In this document: positions 34,800-44,977 of the stretch, piece by piece | How positions within the stretch are numbered: the first letter of the stretch is position 1 | Layout: each line of letters starts with the position of its first letter | Assembly (NCBI RefSeq): GCF_000002985.6 | Contig: NC_003280.10 | Coordinates: 12,582,501-12,646,500 of the forward strand | Direction of reading: 5' to 3' | Source: Caenorhabditis elegans | Lineage: Eukaryota > Nematoda > Chromadorea > Rhabditida > Rhabditidae | DNA: 64,000 nt | The notes under the pieces: generated by a model | What the model saw: the letters and a program-made list of their open reading frames with translations, nothing else | Database searches by the model: none | What the model was told of the DNA's origin: nothing | Program-made: the position numbers and the translations under genes

Positions 34800-35261
34800 A
34801 ATTTGAAGTTTAAATACAGATTTAAACAAATTCCATTTCAAGGTTGCATCCTCTTCAGTGCCGCGCAAGTTTGGCAAAAATTAGAATCTGAAAATAAATT
34901 CTGTAACATCCTTGAATCATTAAAAAAAAAATACTAAAGTTGGAGAAAGGCCAATAATTTTCCTGCAAACTCTGAATAGTTGAAGTAGCCTGGCTTAGAA
35001 AGTTGATGGAGCAGGATGAGCTCGAGCAGTTGGATGTAACATGTAGAGTCAGGAACACTAGTGTAATACGAAAATTTGAGCTGGGTTAGCGGGTCTGAGC
35101 TATTGGTTCGACACAGTCTCAAGTACGGCCCCGCTCCACAATTTCTACCGTACCTGAGCTAAATGGAGCTCCTGGTTTTTGAATGAAAATTTTTATATTT
35201 CCACGATCTTTTCTTTGATTCCTGCTGCTAGCTACTGCTGCTTCTGCTGATGAAGCTGTTA
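34800..35261. other. Intergenic spacer before peptide gene 4
   Basis: Small ORFs on the minus strand (35122-34855) are unsupported. No recognised element. Confidence 0.4.
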
Positions 35262-35279
35262 GCTGATTAACAGATTTGA

Positions 35280-35352
35280 TTCGAAAGATCAGATATTATT
35301 AAGAAAGCCGGCCCGCTCCTATGTTCCGCCCACTTCAAATACTGTATAAAAG
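35280..35352 (+). promoter_or_regulatory. Promoter of peptide gene 4
   Basis: GAAAGATCAGATATTATTAA then GCCGGCCCGC aligns with the modules of genes 5 and 6, but the GATA core is TATTAAG here. TATAAAAG at 35345-35352, 46 bp before the ATG. Confidence 0.65.
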
Positions 35353-35397
35353 AAATGTCAAACCCCCTTTTCAACCATCAACTCAAAAAACTAAAAC

Positions 35398-35667
35398 ATG
35401 TCTCCAAAATTTCTATTCTTCATTGTCCTCGCCCTCTTCCTCGCTACAGTATCCGCTGGAATTATTCGTGAGCGGCGTCAAGCTTACTACACCCCGAATG
35501 GTGCAGTTGTTAACAATATGGTCAGCGATGGCTTGTTTGGAGGACCCACGTCTCTTGGTAAGTAATGTAGCTTTTAATACAGGGAAGTTGAACCTATACA
35601 ATTTTCAGGATGGGCTCAAGTTCCACACGTCTACAGTCCAATGTTCTCGCCGGTCTTTGGAAAATAA
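35398..35667 (+). CDS. Small secreted nematode-specific peptide, family member 4
   Basis: Exons 35398-35557 and 35609-35667, 51-nt phase-1 intron, 72 residues. Signal peptide ends ATVSA; GIIRERR, QAYYTPNGAVV, NNMVSDGLFGGPTSLG, then GWAQVPHVYSPMFSPVFGK. Its body is nearly the same as the intronless members 5 and 6, so it is a good model for their parent. Confidence 0.9.
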
Positions 35668-36600
35668 ATAATTCTCAGCAACAGATTTTTAATATGTACC
35701 AAATATCAATTGTATGATCTCTTCTTTGTTGGAATAATTAAATTTGGAAAATAAACTATTATGTATATGTATATTTAACTTTGTGAAAATTGTTGCAAAG
35801 AAGGTTTTTTTTTTAATATTTCGAAGAAGAAACAATTCATGTTGGTGAATTTCCAGACATGATACATCTATGCACGCTGGCTAGGCATTTGGAATATTGG
35901 AATTTTATGACTCTCATTTACAACCACCTCCTTTCTATACAGGGTGGGTGAGGGCAATAGAGCAAGAGGGAAGAATGTAGATCACACTATACCGGCAGAC
36001 AGGCCGCTTAGATCGAACTATAGATACGACATCTTGTGTGCACGGGACCACATCACTATTAGTATTGCATAAAACACTGCTTATTTCGTAAAGACTGGTA
36101 GAGATTGCGCCGCCAATATTTTAAAAACGTTTATTTGGAATTGCATCTGAAACAAATGTTCACCGTGATTTAAAAACACCCAAAAAATTATTTCCGTAAT
36201 TCTCAACATTTGCGGAGGTATAGCAATAGAAATAATAAGTTGATAGATGAGCAGGTTAATTTAAGAAATTATATACCGTATTTTCTCTTTTAGAATTGCA
36301 TCCCCACTTTGACAGCTCATATCTCGCTTGTCATTATTCTATTTGAAAATTGTTAACTGCCAACCTTTTTTTATTTCTTGTTCTGCCACTTTGTAGTTAA
36401 TTCTTTATTGATATCTACAAAATTTTGCAAAATGAACCGAAACGTAACCTTTCAAAGTGTAATAGTGGGTACAGTAATGGTTAATTTCAAACCACTCCGA
36501 ATTTTAATTTGATTTTTGTATTGTGAAGAACTATGTTTGTATGTAAAGTCTACTACATTGTAGACGCATACATAGGTATAATATAATAGTTTATTTCAAT
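35668..36600. other. Intergenic spacer
   Basis: Includes the 3' region of peptide gene 4. Nothing else recognised. Confidence 0.4.
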
Positions 36601-36672
36601 TACAAATTAATCCAAAACAAAAAGAGATCATATAATTGATGTTTAGTACATTGATCGAACAGCGAGCAGCTT

Positions 36673-36888
36673 CTATTTTCCAAAAACAGGCGAGAACATT
36701 GGACTGTAGACGTGTGGAACTTGAGCCCAACCAAGAGAAGTGGATCCTCCGAATAAACCATCGCTGACCATGTTGTTCACAACACCACCGCCGGTGTAGT
36801 AGGCTTGACGCCGCTCACGAATAATTCCAGCGGATACTGTAGAGAGGAAGAGGGCGAAGACGATGAAGACAAGGAATTTTGGAGACAT
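36673..36888 (-). CDS. Small secreted nematode-specific peptide, family member 5 (intronless)
   Basis: One continuous 71-residue frame: signal peptide ending STVSA, GIIRERR, QAYYTGGGVVNNMVSDGLF, then SLG joined directly to WAQVPHVYSPMFSPVFGK. The phase-1 intron of every other ordinary member is missing exactly, without loss or gain of codons at the junction. TATAAAAG at 36932-36939 and the GATA module are retained. Confidence 0.92.
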   Translation of the reverse strand: MSPKFLVFIVFALFLSTVSAGIIRERRQAYYTGGGVVNNMVSDGLFGGSTSLGWAQVPHVYSPMFSPVFGK

Positions 36889-36931
36889 ATTTCAGTTTTT
36901 GAGTTTATGGTTTCAAACGGTTCTAACATTT

Positions 36932-37010
36932 CTTTTATACAGTAGCATGCGTGGGCGGAACCTAGGAGTGGGACCGCCTTCCTTATCAATATCTGATCTC
37001 TCCGATCAAA
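36932..37010 (-). promoter_or_regulatory. Promoter of peptide gene 5: TATA box and GATA module
   Basis: On the minus strand: AGATCAGATATTGATAAGGA then AGGCGG, followed 35-40 bp later by TATAAAAG and 44 bp on by the ATG. The TGATAAGG core fits intestinal GATA factors (family knowledge). Confidence 0.7.
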
Positions 37011-37099
37011 CTTGTAATCAGCTGGCGGCGATGTGGAAAATTAAGATAGAATGAAATAGAAGATTAGAAAAAAAACAGTGTATTCATATACACTAGTAT

Positions 37100-38040
37100 G
37101 GAAAATATATGACACTTTCCCCAGAAATTGAGGGATCAAACCGGACACAGAGAACCTGGATGCATAATTTTGAGCCAATGTGAAAATTGAAAGTTAGCAC
37201 TTCAACTTTGACAGCATACATACATTTGGCAGCACCAATTGGCTACGATCAAAATGGCCAAAAAAATAGTCAAGTCACACTTTCTTTTAAGCCTACCTAT
37301 AAGAAAATATTTCGTCAGTTTTGGTTTGTTGAGATATTGTAAATTCTAATTATCAGATTTTGGGTATTTTTAGAAAAATTTTCATATACGAGCTTTCTGA
37401 GCTTTCTGAGCAAATTTTAAAGTTTTTTGAAGCTGAAGAATAAAACCTTTGACGGTTGTTCTCTGACCTAACCCATATCACAATTCATCTGTCTAGTTTG
37501 AACCCGAACCGTTAAAATCTTCCTACTGTTTGTCACGTAGGCCACCAAATGATGACAATTTAGATCTGCCTGCTACAAAAAGCACTTTCATAATACTGCA
37601 GATGACGTTGTTTTTTTTATAGTTAGGAAATAACAAATCAGTGTGATTCATAGTATTTAGGATTGAGAAACAATAAGTTGAAAGATCAGTCATGGAAATA
37701 AAATTTGGTAGATGACCCGATCAATAGTTTATCTAATAGCTTGCAAGATATTTTCCAATTTGGAAGAAGCTCGACATTCTTAGTCTAAGATCTTACCAAC
37801 TCCTTCTCATAGATCTACAACGTGGTTTTTCTGCAAAACGTATAGTTGTGCAAGAGATGGTCAAACTTTGGCCAAAGAGTTGAGAATGGGCTGTTGAGTA
37901 ATGGCGGGTATTTTTCATGAAGCTGATAACATACTTTAACCCCTCATTTTGGCTTGGTTTGCAAGCTGAGGTACTTAGTGATCTTGGGACTCTTCTTCAA
38001 ACAATTTGGGTTCAACTTTTTCAATGAGAGCTTATAAAGA
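37100..38040. other. Spacer between the intronless peptide genes
   Basis: Holds the second copy of the 95-bp recurring sequence (37492-37590). No exon recognised. Confidence 0.5.
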
Positions 38041-38148
38041 TTTAGTTGTTTTCAAATATTTTATTTCAATTACAAATTAATCAAAAACAAAAAGAAAAAG
38101 AGATCATATAATTGATGTTTAGTACATTGATCTAACAGCGAGCAGCTT

Positions 38149-38364
38149 CTATTTTCCAAAAACAGGCGAGAACATTGGACTGTAGACGTGTGGAACTTGG
38201 GCCCAACCAAGAGAAGTTGATCCTCCGAACAAACCATCGCTGACCATGTTGTTCACAACTCCGCCACCGGTGTAGTAAGCTTGTCGCCGCTCACGAATAA
38301 TTCCAGCGGATACTGTAGAGAGGAAGAGGGCGAGGACAATGAAGAATAGGAATTTTGGAGACAT
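38149..38364 (-). CDS. Small secreted nematode-specific peptide, family member 6 (intronless)
   Basis: 71 residues, differing from member 5 at two signal-peptide positions (FFIVLALF against VFIVFALF). The mature region appears identical. The downstream flank (AAAAGAGATCATATAATTGA) is shared with member 5 too, so the two arose by tandem duplication after intron loss. TATAAAAG at 38409-38416. Confidence 0.92.
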   Translation of the reverse strand: MSPKFLFFIVLALFLSTVSAGIIRERRQAYYTGGGVVNNMVSDGLFGGSTSLGWAQVPHVYSPMFSPVFGK

Positions 38365-38408
38365 GTTTTAGTTTTTTGAGTTTATGATTTCAAATGGTTA
38401 CGCCATTC

Positions 38409-38485
38409 CTTTTATACAATAGCATGAGTGGGCGGAACATACAAGCCGGCCCGCCTTCCTTATCAATATCTGATCTTTCAAATCA
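38409..38485 (-). promoter_or_regulatory. Promoter of peptide gene 6: TATA box and GATA module
   Basis: Minus strand: GAAAGATCAGATATTGATAA, GGAAGGCGGGCCGGC, then TATAAAAG 45 bp before the ATG. Confidence 0.7.
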
Positions 38486-38587
38486 TATCGGTTAGTCAGC
38501 TGCGATGGTGAACTGAAGATTGAGTAGGAAAAATGTAAACTTTATTCTTGAATATATAGTAAAAACACTTAAAACATTAAAACAAAG

Positions 38588-39458
38588 TTATCCTCCATAA
38601 ACAGGCGAGTACATCGGACTCAAGTAGCGTGGAACTTGCGCCCAGCCTGAACATGTATTTGTTTAAGAGCCAAATTGAAAAAAAAAACTTACTGAATGAT
38701 TAAAACCTAGCCGAGAACATTAACAAAATTAATTTAAAATTGATGCATGTCCAGATTTTAAGGATATCTCAACTATCAAAAACTAGCACTAATCATTTGA
38801 AAGAATACATTTTTCGGGTGGAGCAAAAATTAACTTCTAATATAGTCAATTTCAGACCCAAATACAGTACATCCAACATTTTACAATCGTTCTATGACAT
38901 CAACACAACAAACTTCATATGTCTAGTTCGCACCCAAACAGTTAAATATTTTCTTACAGTTTATCACGTAGGCCCACAAATGATGACAATTTAGGCTTCC
39001 CTGCTACAAAAAGCACTTTTCCTAAAAGCTGGGTGTTCATATATCATAATAGAAATCACATGACTATTTATTGTCACGCTTACATCATTTGTGAGTTGAT
39101 GAACTTTTGGTTATGGTGTTCAACTCTCAAATTTCATAGGGTTATATCTTTGTTCATTTGAAAGATATCAAAAGTTTTACAACTACAATCTGATAGAGCA
39201 AGAAACAAAAAATAATTTGTCAGTTGACAATTTTTCAATACAACAAACGACAACTGAGATATAAGCTGTCAAAGTTGGACTGGACTCACCTAGACTAGTA
39301 GGCCCACCCCATACCCCGTCAGACACAACATTGTGCACCACATGGGGTCTGTACGGTTGTTGCTGGTAGTGGTAGTACTGATAGCGAGATGGTCGGGGAT
39401 AGTACTGTGAGGTTACTGTACCTAGTAGAACCAGGAGGAGTAAAACGACAGACGACAT
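38588..39458 (-). CDS. Small secreted peptide, family member 7 (Tyr/Gln/Pro-rich, divergent)
   Basis: Exons 39458-39290 and 38646-38588, 75 residues. Signal peptide MSSVVLLLLVLLGTVTS, then a Tyr/Gln/Pro/Arg-rich stretch in place of the RxRR region, then VVHNVVSDGVWGGPTSLG and second exon GWAQVPRYLSPMYSPVYGG, with no final Lys/Arg. The 643-bp intron contains the third copy of the 95-bp sequence. An in-frame upstream ATG at 39488 exists; the inner ATG gives the better signal peptide. TATA-like TTTTTATA at 39489-39496 on the plus strand supports the inner start. Confidence 0.8.
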
Positions 39459-39499
39459 TTTGATATGCAAATTGCATAGCTTCATCACTTTTTATACAC

Positions 39500-40678
39500 C
39501 GATTTGTGACTGGTAATCAACTAGTTTCTAACTGATTAGAGATTAGCATATTACCACCAGGGAGGAGCGTCTTTTGACTCTGTATATGTGCAGAAGGGAA
39601 GCATTAGCATACCTATTATTGTTTTTTTTTTCAAAGGAGCCGTCAGGTTTATACATTTTCGAAATTATGATCATAACCCGCCAATTTTGAAATTTTCAAA
39701 TATCTTCATCCTTCCCTACCACTCCCTCCGATGATCTCTGTATTACCAAAAAGGTCCTCCCCCAGTTATTTTGATTCATCTATCTTTTCAAATTGATTGA
39801 TAGCCTCCGACAGATGATGATGGAAATTATAGATCAAATTCCCAAACACCAAACGGTTTTGCTGCAGAAGGATCCGGTCACGTGGTGGATGTCAATGACA
39901 TTTGGGTGAGTTGATGCAATTCTTATTCGGAGATCACTTGGGATGGGGTGGAGTAGGAAGGATAGACTTTCAAAACTGATAAAGTTTTTTTTAAGGCTAA
40001 AAACTTCATACAAAAAAGTTCATGTTTTAAATTCAGACATTTTCAGATCATCTGGAGGCCAATATAAACACGATATATTCGCGTATAACGTGTTCTCAGC
40101 TTAAAGAATAAAGTATTTTTCGACCAAAAAACCGCAATTTCATTTCTTCCCCATTTTTCGGAAGTCAAAGGTCCACTTTCGTTTTTGAGAGCAAAAGACG
40201 ATTTTAGAGATGAGCCAACCTTTTTGAAAAATTATTTTGAAATCTTATAAAGGTCTGAAAAGTACGATGTTTAATTAAAATTTGAAGCAAAGATGTTGAA
40301 ATTGAAGAGTTTTATGGGTAAATATCAAAATTTTCTGAAAATGGCTGTAAATTCGTTCTATGGAGTGTGTGTTTCAAACGTTCATTGATGGTTTAACTGT
40401 AGTTTCCATGACAACTGCAACCTATCACTTCAAATTAAAGTCAACGAACACGTCATTCTGATCTCTGTCTCACGAAGTCGCAGCAATATATCTTTTGCAA
40501 GAAAAATCGTTTTTATTTCAAAGATCTATTGCATGTGGTCGTTCTTTACGTATCACTTCCCATCGGTTTTATCAAATTGTGATCTACGAAATTGTGTGTT
40601 TTTTTCGGTGAAATTTATTGGTTATCATTAAGGTTTTATGTCTTCGTCAAAGGGTTTCTGGAATGAAAAAACAATAAT
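39500..40678. other. Intergenic spacer left of the LTR element
   Basis: No gene recognised; AT-rich with no coherent exons. Confidence 0.4.
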
Positions 40679-40683
40679 CGGGA

Positions 40684-42229
40684 TGTTGGTTTTTGTGGTC
40701 AGGCAGTGACCGGTTTATTGAAGATAAGAACAGCTCATACGAGCTGGTATAAATACAGAATATGAGGGGCGGAGAAATATAAAGAATGTTACAACGGGAG
40801 ACAAGGGGGAAGAATGCACTTAGATTGCAAGGCAATCATTGTGATATTAAAAGTGCTATGAGTCACAATAAAGGAATGGTATGAAGAGAAAGGTACGAGT
40901 TCTCGTACACTCCCGGCTCCACAAGATGGGAATAGGTAAAGATAGGTTAATTTAATTATGTTCGACTTTGTTTCGTCACGAATTGTTCCTTGACCATCCC
41001 AGACCACTGTAGTTCTCTTTTGATGACCATCCTTGTACTTGATTGGGCCAGTTGTTGAGTCTCCATGGGAGAGGCTCCCGGCAAGCAAACGCGGTTGATC
41101 GTTCTGATTCTCTGCCAAGTATTGAAGCTTTGTGCTTCTTGCTGTCGATTGTTTTTGACAGTGTTGTTTCATTCTGAAACTGTCGTTGCAATATATTTGT
41201 ATTAAAACTGTTTGTTCATGAATGAAGTTTGTCAATTTTGTATGACAAATATGCGACACTGTTCAGTTCTGACTGAAAGTATCTTTGAATGATGGTACTT
41301 CTTAGACGTAGTTATTACCTTTTTATGGATAACAACTTTGTAGACATGCATCGATAATGATCGATACTGTCTCTGGTGATTTGATCCATAAAGGATCGTG
41401 TTGATTGACAACTAACACTTTGTTGTGTGCTGAGTTGCATTGATCAACCACTGGGACCTTTGGACCTAGAGGTTGTACACGACATTCATGACGTAATTGG
41501 TGTTCGAAGAGCATTGTTTATGAAATGCTGCTTCGCTTATGTGCTTCATCTTCTGAAGACTTGACGAACGTTGAGTAGATTTTTATCTGCCCGTCGATCG
41601 GTTTTTTGATTCCAATTTTGTATTGGGATCGGTTCCGCTTCATTGAAAACAAACAGTTCTCGCGGTCATTTTTTGTGATCCATCAATTGGGATCGGTGCC
41701 GAACAGTTGATAAGTTTTTGCTTATCGATCGGTCTTTTGATCAGTTCCAAGTTTGATTGCTTGGAAATAGTGCCTTCTTTGAAGAATTTGTTCGTCTTTT
41801 TGGCGTTCTGATCAGCACCCAATTTTTTATGTTGGGCCGATTTTGATCTTCGTGGTCCGTTCAACGTTCTTTTTGTTGAACGGGACTCACTCTTTCTATA
41901 CCAATCTCGTTATGAGAATGGAATGGGGAATGAGCCCACTGCCTGACCCGCCTGCCACGCGGGTCTTGAGGAAACACCGAGCCCGTTAGGGCGTCGATGC
42001 ACCATGTTGGTTTTGTGGTCAGGCAGTGACCGGTTTATTGAAGATAAGAACAGCTCATACGAGCTGGTATAAATACAGAATATGAGGGGCGGAGAAATAT
42101 AAAGAATGTTACAACGGGAGACAAGGGGGAAGAATGCACTTAGATTGCAAGGCAATCATTGTGATATTAAAAGTGCTATGAGTCACAATAAAGGAATGGT
42201 ATGAAGAGAAAGGTACGAGTTCTCGTACA
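40684..42229 (-). mobile_element. Compact non-autonomous LTR retrotransposon
   Basis: LTRs at 40684-40909 and 42005-42229 differ by one T in a T-run. Both begin TG and end CA, and the element is flanked by CGGGA duplications (40679-40683, 42230-42234). Minus orientation is supported: within the LTR, TATTTATACC precedes AATAAA, and right after the 5' LTR comes TGGTGCATCGACGCC, a primer-binding-site-like start. Just before the 3' LTR is purine-rich GGAGCCGGGAG. The internal 1.1 kb has no gag or pol reading frame; the longest frame (41259-40789) is unrecognised. So it needs trans-acting proteins. A 5-bp duplication fits several LTR superfamilies. Confidence 0.92.
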
Positions 42230-42274
42230 CGGGACTTGTATCCATGGTTTTACATTTTGGATGTAGAACAGGGC

Positions 42275-42530
42275 TGTGCAGCAACCGAGATTTTTGGCAA
42301 CCGACTATTGCCGAAGTTGCCGAACCCTAAAATTTTTGGCAACCGGCAACCAGGTTTTAAAATTTTTTTGATAAAATTATATTTTTGAGCGTTTTGGAAA
42401 AAAAGTATGGTCGTTTTCTTTTCGTTTACAGTGCAATTTTAGCATTTTTCAGGCTTTTTTCTTAGCAAAAAAAATGTTTGACATTGATCCGGCAGTTGCC
42501 GAAGTTGCCGAGCTTTTAAAATTTCGGCAC
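42275..42530. repeat. TTGCCGAAGTTGCCGAA-type repeat
   Basis: Repeated words TTTTTGGCAACCG and GTTGCCGAAGTTGCCGA in inverted arrangement. Probably a decayed MITE related to the TTGCCG family. Confidence 0.5.
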
Positions 42531-42915
42531 GTACTCTACAGGATATTTAAAAAAGAACAAAACAAACGGGACGATAAAAAACTTTAATTAGGAGCCAAGT
42601 TCTAATAATGCTCAGACCGGAAGTCTGGATCCAGCAGACTAACGACACCTAGGCTTAGCTGAACACGTACTTTTATGAATTTCCAAATGTGTTTAGAAAA
42701 ATTTCTCTCAAGTCCTCTCAAGATCGGTTAGACACCCTCCAAAAATGGGTATTCCCCGATTGATCCCTTCATGGTTCGATTTGATGTCTAGTTTGTCGCG
42801 GAACGATTTAAAAATTTTTAAAGTTCGGCACGTAGTCATGATATCAACCGTCTAGAGAATAGGTTCATAATAATTGAAAATAAAGAAAACCATAATTTTT
42901 GGGATTTGGAATTAA

Positions 42916-43195
42916 ATGTGGAGTACCAAAATTCGGGACTTTGCTTTTTTAGACCCAAAATGACTCAAAACGAATTTCGTAATGAGACGTTTTGAAAATT
43001 GATTTAAAAAAAGTTATGGCGGTTCAAAGTTTCGGAAAAAATGCCAATTTTCAGCTATAATCACAATTTTTCAACTTCTCGACGTCGCAGCGTCTGGAAC
43101 TTAATTTTTATTTAATTATCACTTTTTAATAAATATTGTGGTAATTTATTAGGCGTATATTCGCTGATTTAAGCACATTCATGGTCCGTGGGACA
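42916..43195. mobile_element. Half copy of the AAAGGTGGAGTACCG palindromic MITE
   Basis: Matches the left arm and the centre of 28828-29303 (GTGGAGTACCAAAATTCGG, AATTATCACTTTTTAATAAA) and then stops; the right arm is missing. Confidence 0.75.
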
Positions 43196-44359
43196 CAAAA
43201 ATGTAACTTTTATTTTTGCCCCACTGGCCCTTTTTTCCGTCTATACCTGATCGTTCTCTGTATCATCTCTCTCCAATCACCTCAAATCAAATTGATCTAC
43301 GGAATTTCAAATTTCATCATCTCCAAAAACTTCGTCGTCATCGGCGGTTTCATGTCATGGACACAAAACCGCTTCCTGTTTGGTCGCCACGTGATCTTGC
43401 AAAACCGTATTTTCTTGTCAATCAATCAGTTTCGAATGATGTTTAGAAGTCTGATCTTATCAAGTGATAAATCGGAACAAAAAAGACATGGAGATCTCTA
43501 CTATGACACAAACTATCACAAATTGAATTTGAAGACGTTGTACATGAACTAGTGATGTCAAAACGGATCGATCTGGACTTTGGAAGGCTAGTTTTGGTCT
43601 GGTCGGTATTTGGATTACTTGTACTTAATTATACGGGTTCTGTAATGAACTGCAGAATTCCAAAATCTGCCAGGCCAAACAAGACGGCTGCCTTAGCAAT
43701 AGGCTTCCGAAAACACAAAAACCGGGGCTTTCAAAGGCAGGATCAATCCATTTTGCCGGCCCTGTCAGAAACTATCCCTTCCAGATTCCATCCTAAATAC
43801 AGTAATGCAAGTATGTAATACTTTATCCATCTCAACGCTTGATCTCATTATTTTCTTTCAATCAACAAGATCAGACTGTCAAATACCAAACGAAACCTCC
43901 CCTGGGGGTTCAGGAAATGTGACATCAGCCGAGACGGTTTGTCCATGACACGGAATGACTAGGAGATGATATTTGGGATTTGAAACTTGATAGACCACAA
44001 TGTGATAAGGAATATGACACATACCATATAGAATTTGGAGTTAGGGTCTGATTGGGGGGCTTGAAGCATGTTGAAAAAGCTTGTGTGGGTTCGGAGTCCC
44101 GAACTTCAGACCAACACTTATAGTTTCTGATAAACCAAATTTATTCAAGCCCTGTAAATTTCAAAAACCCAGGTGGTCCAACTACAACTGCGCTCCATCG
44201 AAAAAAACGAGTTACCTAAAGGAGTAATTCATTACTAGAAATGTCATGGTTTAATATTCTAGAGTATCATGATGAGTATCATGGGAATTTAGTTTTTGTA
44301 CCACTGAAAAACTGACGCTGCAAATGTGCTCTATTGATAAAATTTTTACTATATCACGT
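43196..44359. other. Spacer with unsupported ORFs
   Basis: Frames at 43181-43552 and 43552-43818 are open but show no recognisable domain and start inside a repeat. No gene called. Confidence 0.4.
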
Positions 44360-44497
44360 GGTGCCAGGATGTCCCAACAGAAATTGTGACGTCAGCACGT
44401 TCTTAACCATGCGAAATCAGTGGAGAACTCTGCGTCTCTTCTCCCGCATTTTTTGTAGATCAACGTAGATCAAGCTGAAATGAGACACTCTGAAACC
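44360..44497. mobile_element. Short TIR element (GGTGCCAGGATGTCCC...)
   Basis: Starts GGTGCCAGGATGTCCC and ends GAGACACTCTGAAACC; core TGACGTCA and CCCGCATTTTTTGTAGATCA. Same family as 8-942 and 56549-56692. Confidence 0.75.
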
Positions 44498-44706
44498 TCA
44501 TGCTTTATTCCATGATGACATTTCATTTACGGTTTGAACTTTCACATTTTCATCTCTGGCGTACCGATGACTAAACCACTAAATAACATCATTATATCAT
44601 GGAACACTGACAAACTCCACCCACTCAAACATTATACAGACAATTCTCGAGGAGATACTATAAAAGCTCACTTGAAACTTTCCAGAACCACAAGCCAATC
44701 ATCAAG

Positions 44707-44977
44707 ATGTCTCCAAACCTTCTTTTCTCCTTCGTTTTTGTCGTGCTCCTGGCTACAGTATCCGCTGGAATCATCCGTGATCGGCGTGCAATTGAAGACT
44801 ACTGGTATACAAATGGAGTTGTGCACAATGTGGTTCATGACAATATGGCTGGCGGTCCAACTTCTCTTGGTAAAAACTAACTGGAATTGAAGCCTATAAA
44901 AGTTTGATTTTTCAGGATGGGCTCAAGTTCCACATCGACTCAGTCCGATGTTCTCGCCAATCTTTGGAGGGCGATGA
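44707..44977 (+). CDS. Small secreted nematode-specific peptide, family member 8
   Basis: Exons 44707-44869 and 44916-44977, 46-nt phase-1 intron, 74 residues. Signal peptide ends ATVSA, then GIIRDRR, AIEDYWYTNGVV, HNVVHDNMAGGPTSLG and GWAQVPHRLSPMFSPIFGGR. The FGGR end is another possible amidation context. TATAAAAG at 44659-44666. Confidence 0.9.

Noticed and set aside
40789-41864. Open frames inside the LTR element
   Set aside because: No recognisable gag, protease, reverse transcriptase or integrase motif. The frames overlap the LTR.
43181-43818. Two consecutive plus-strand ORFs of 123 and 88 residues
   Set aside because: The first begins inside a MITE. Neither has a domain, a signal peptide with sensible follow-on, or splice context.
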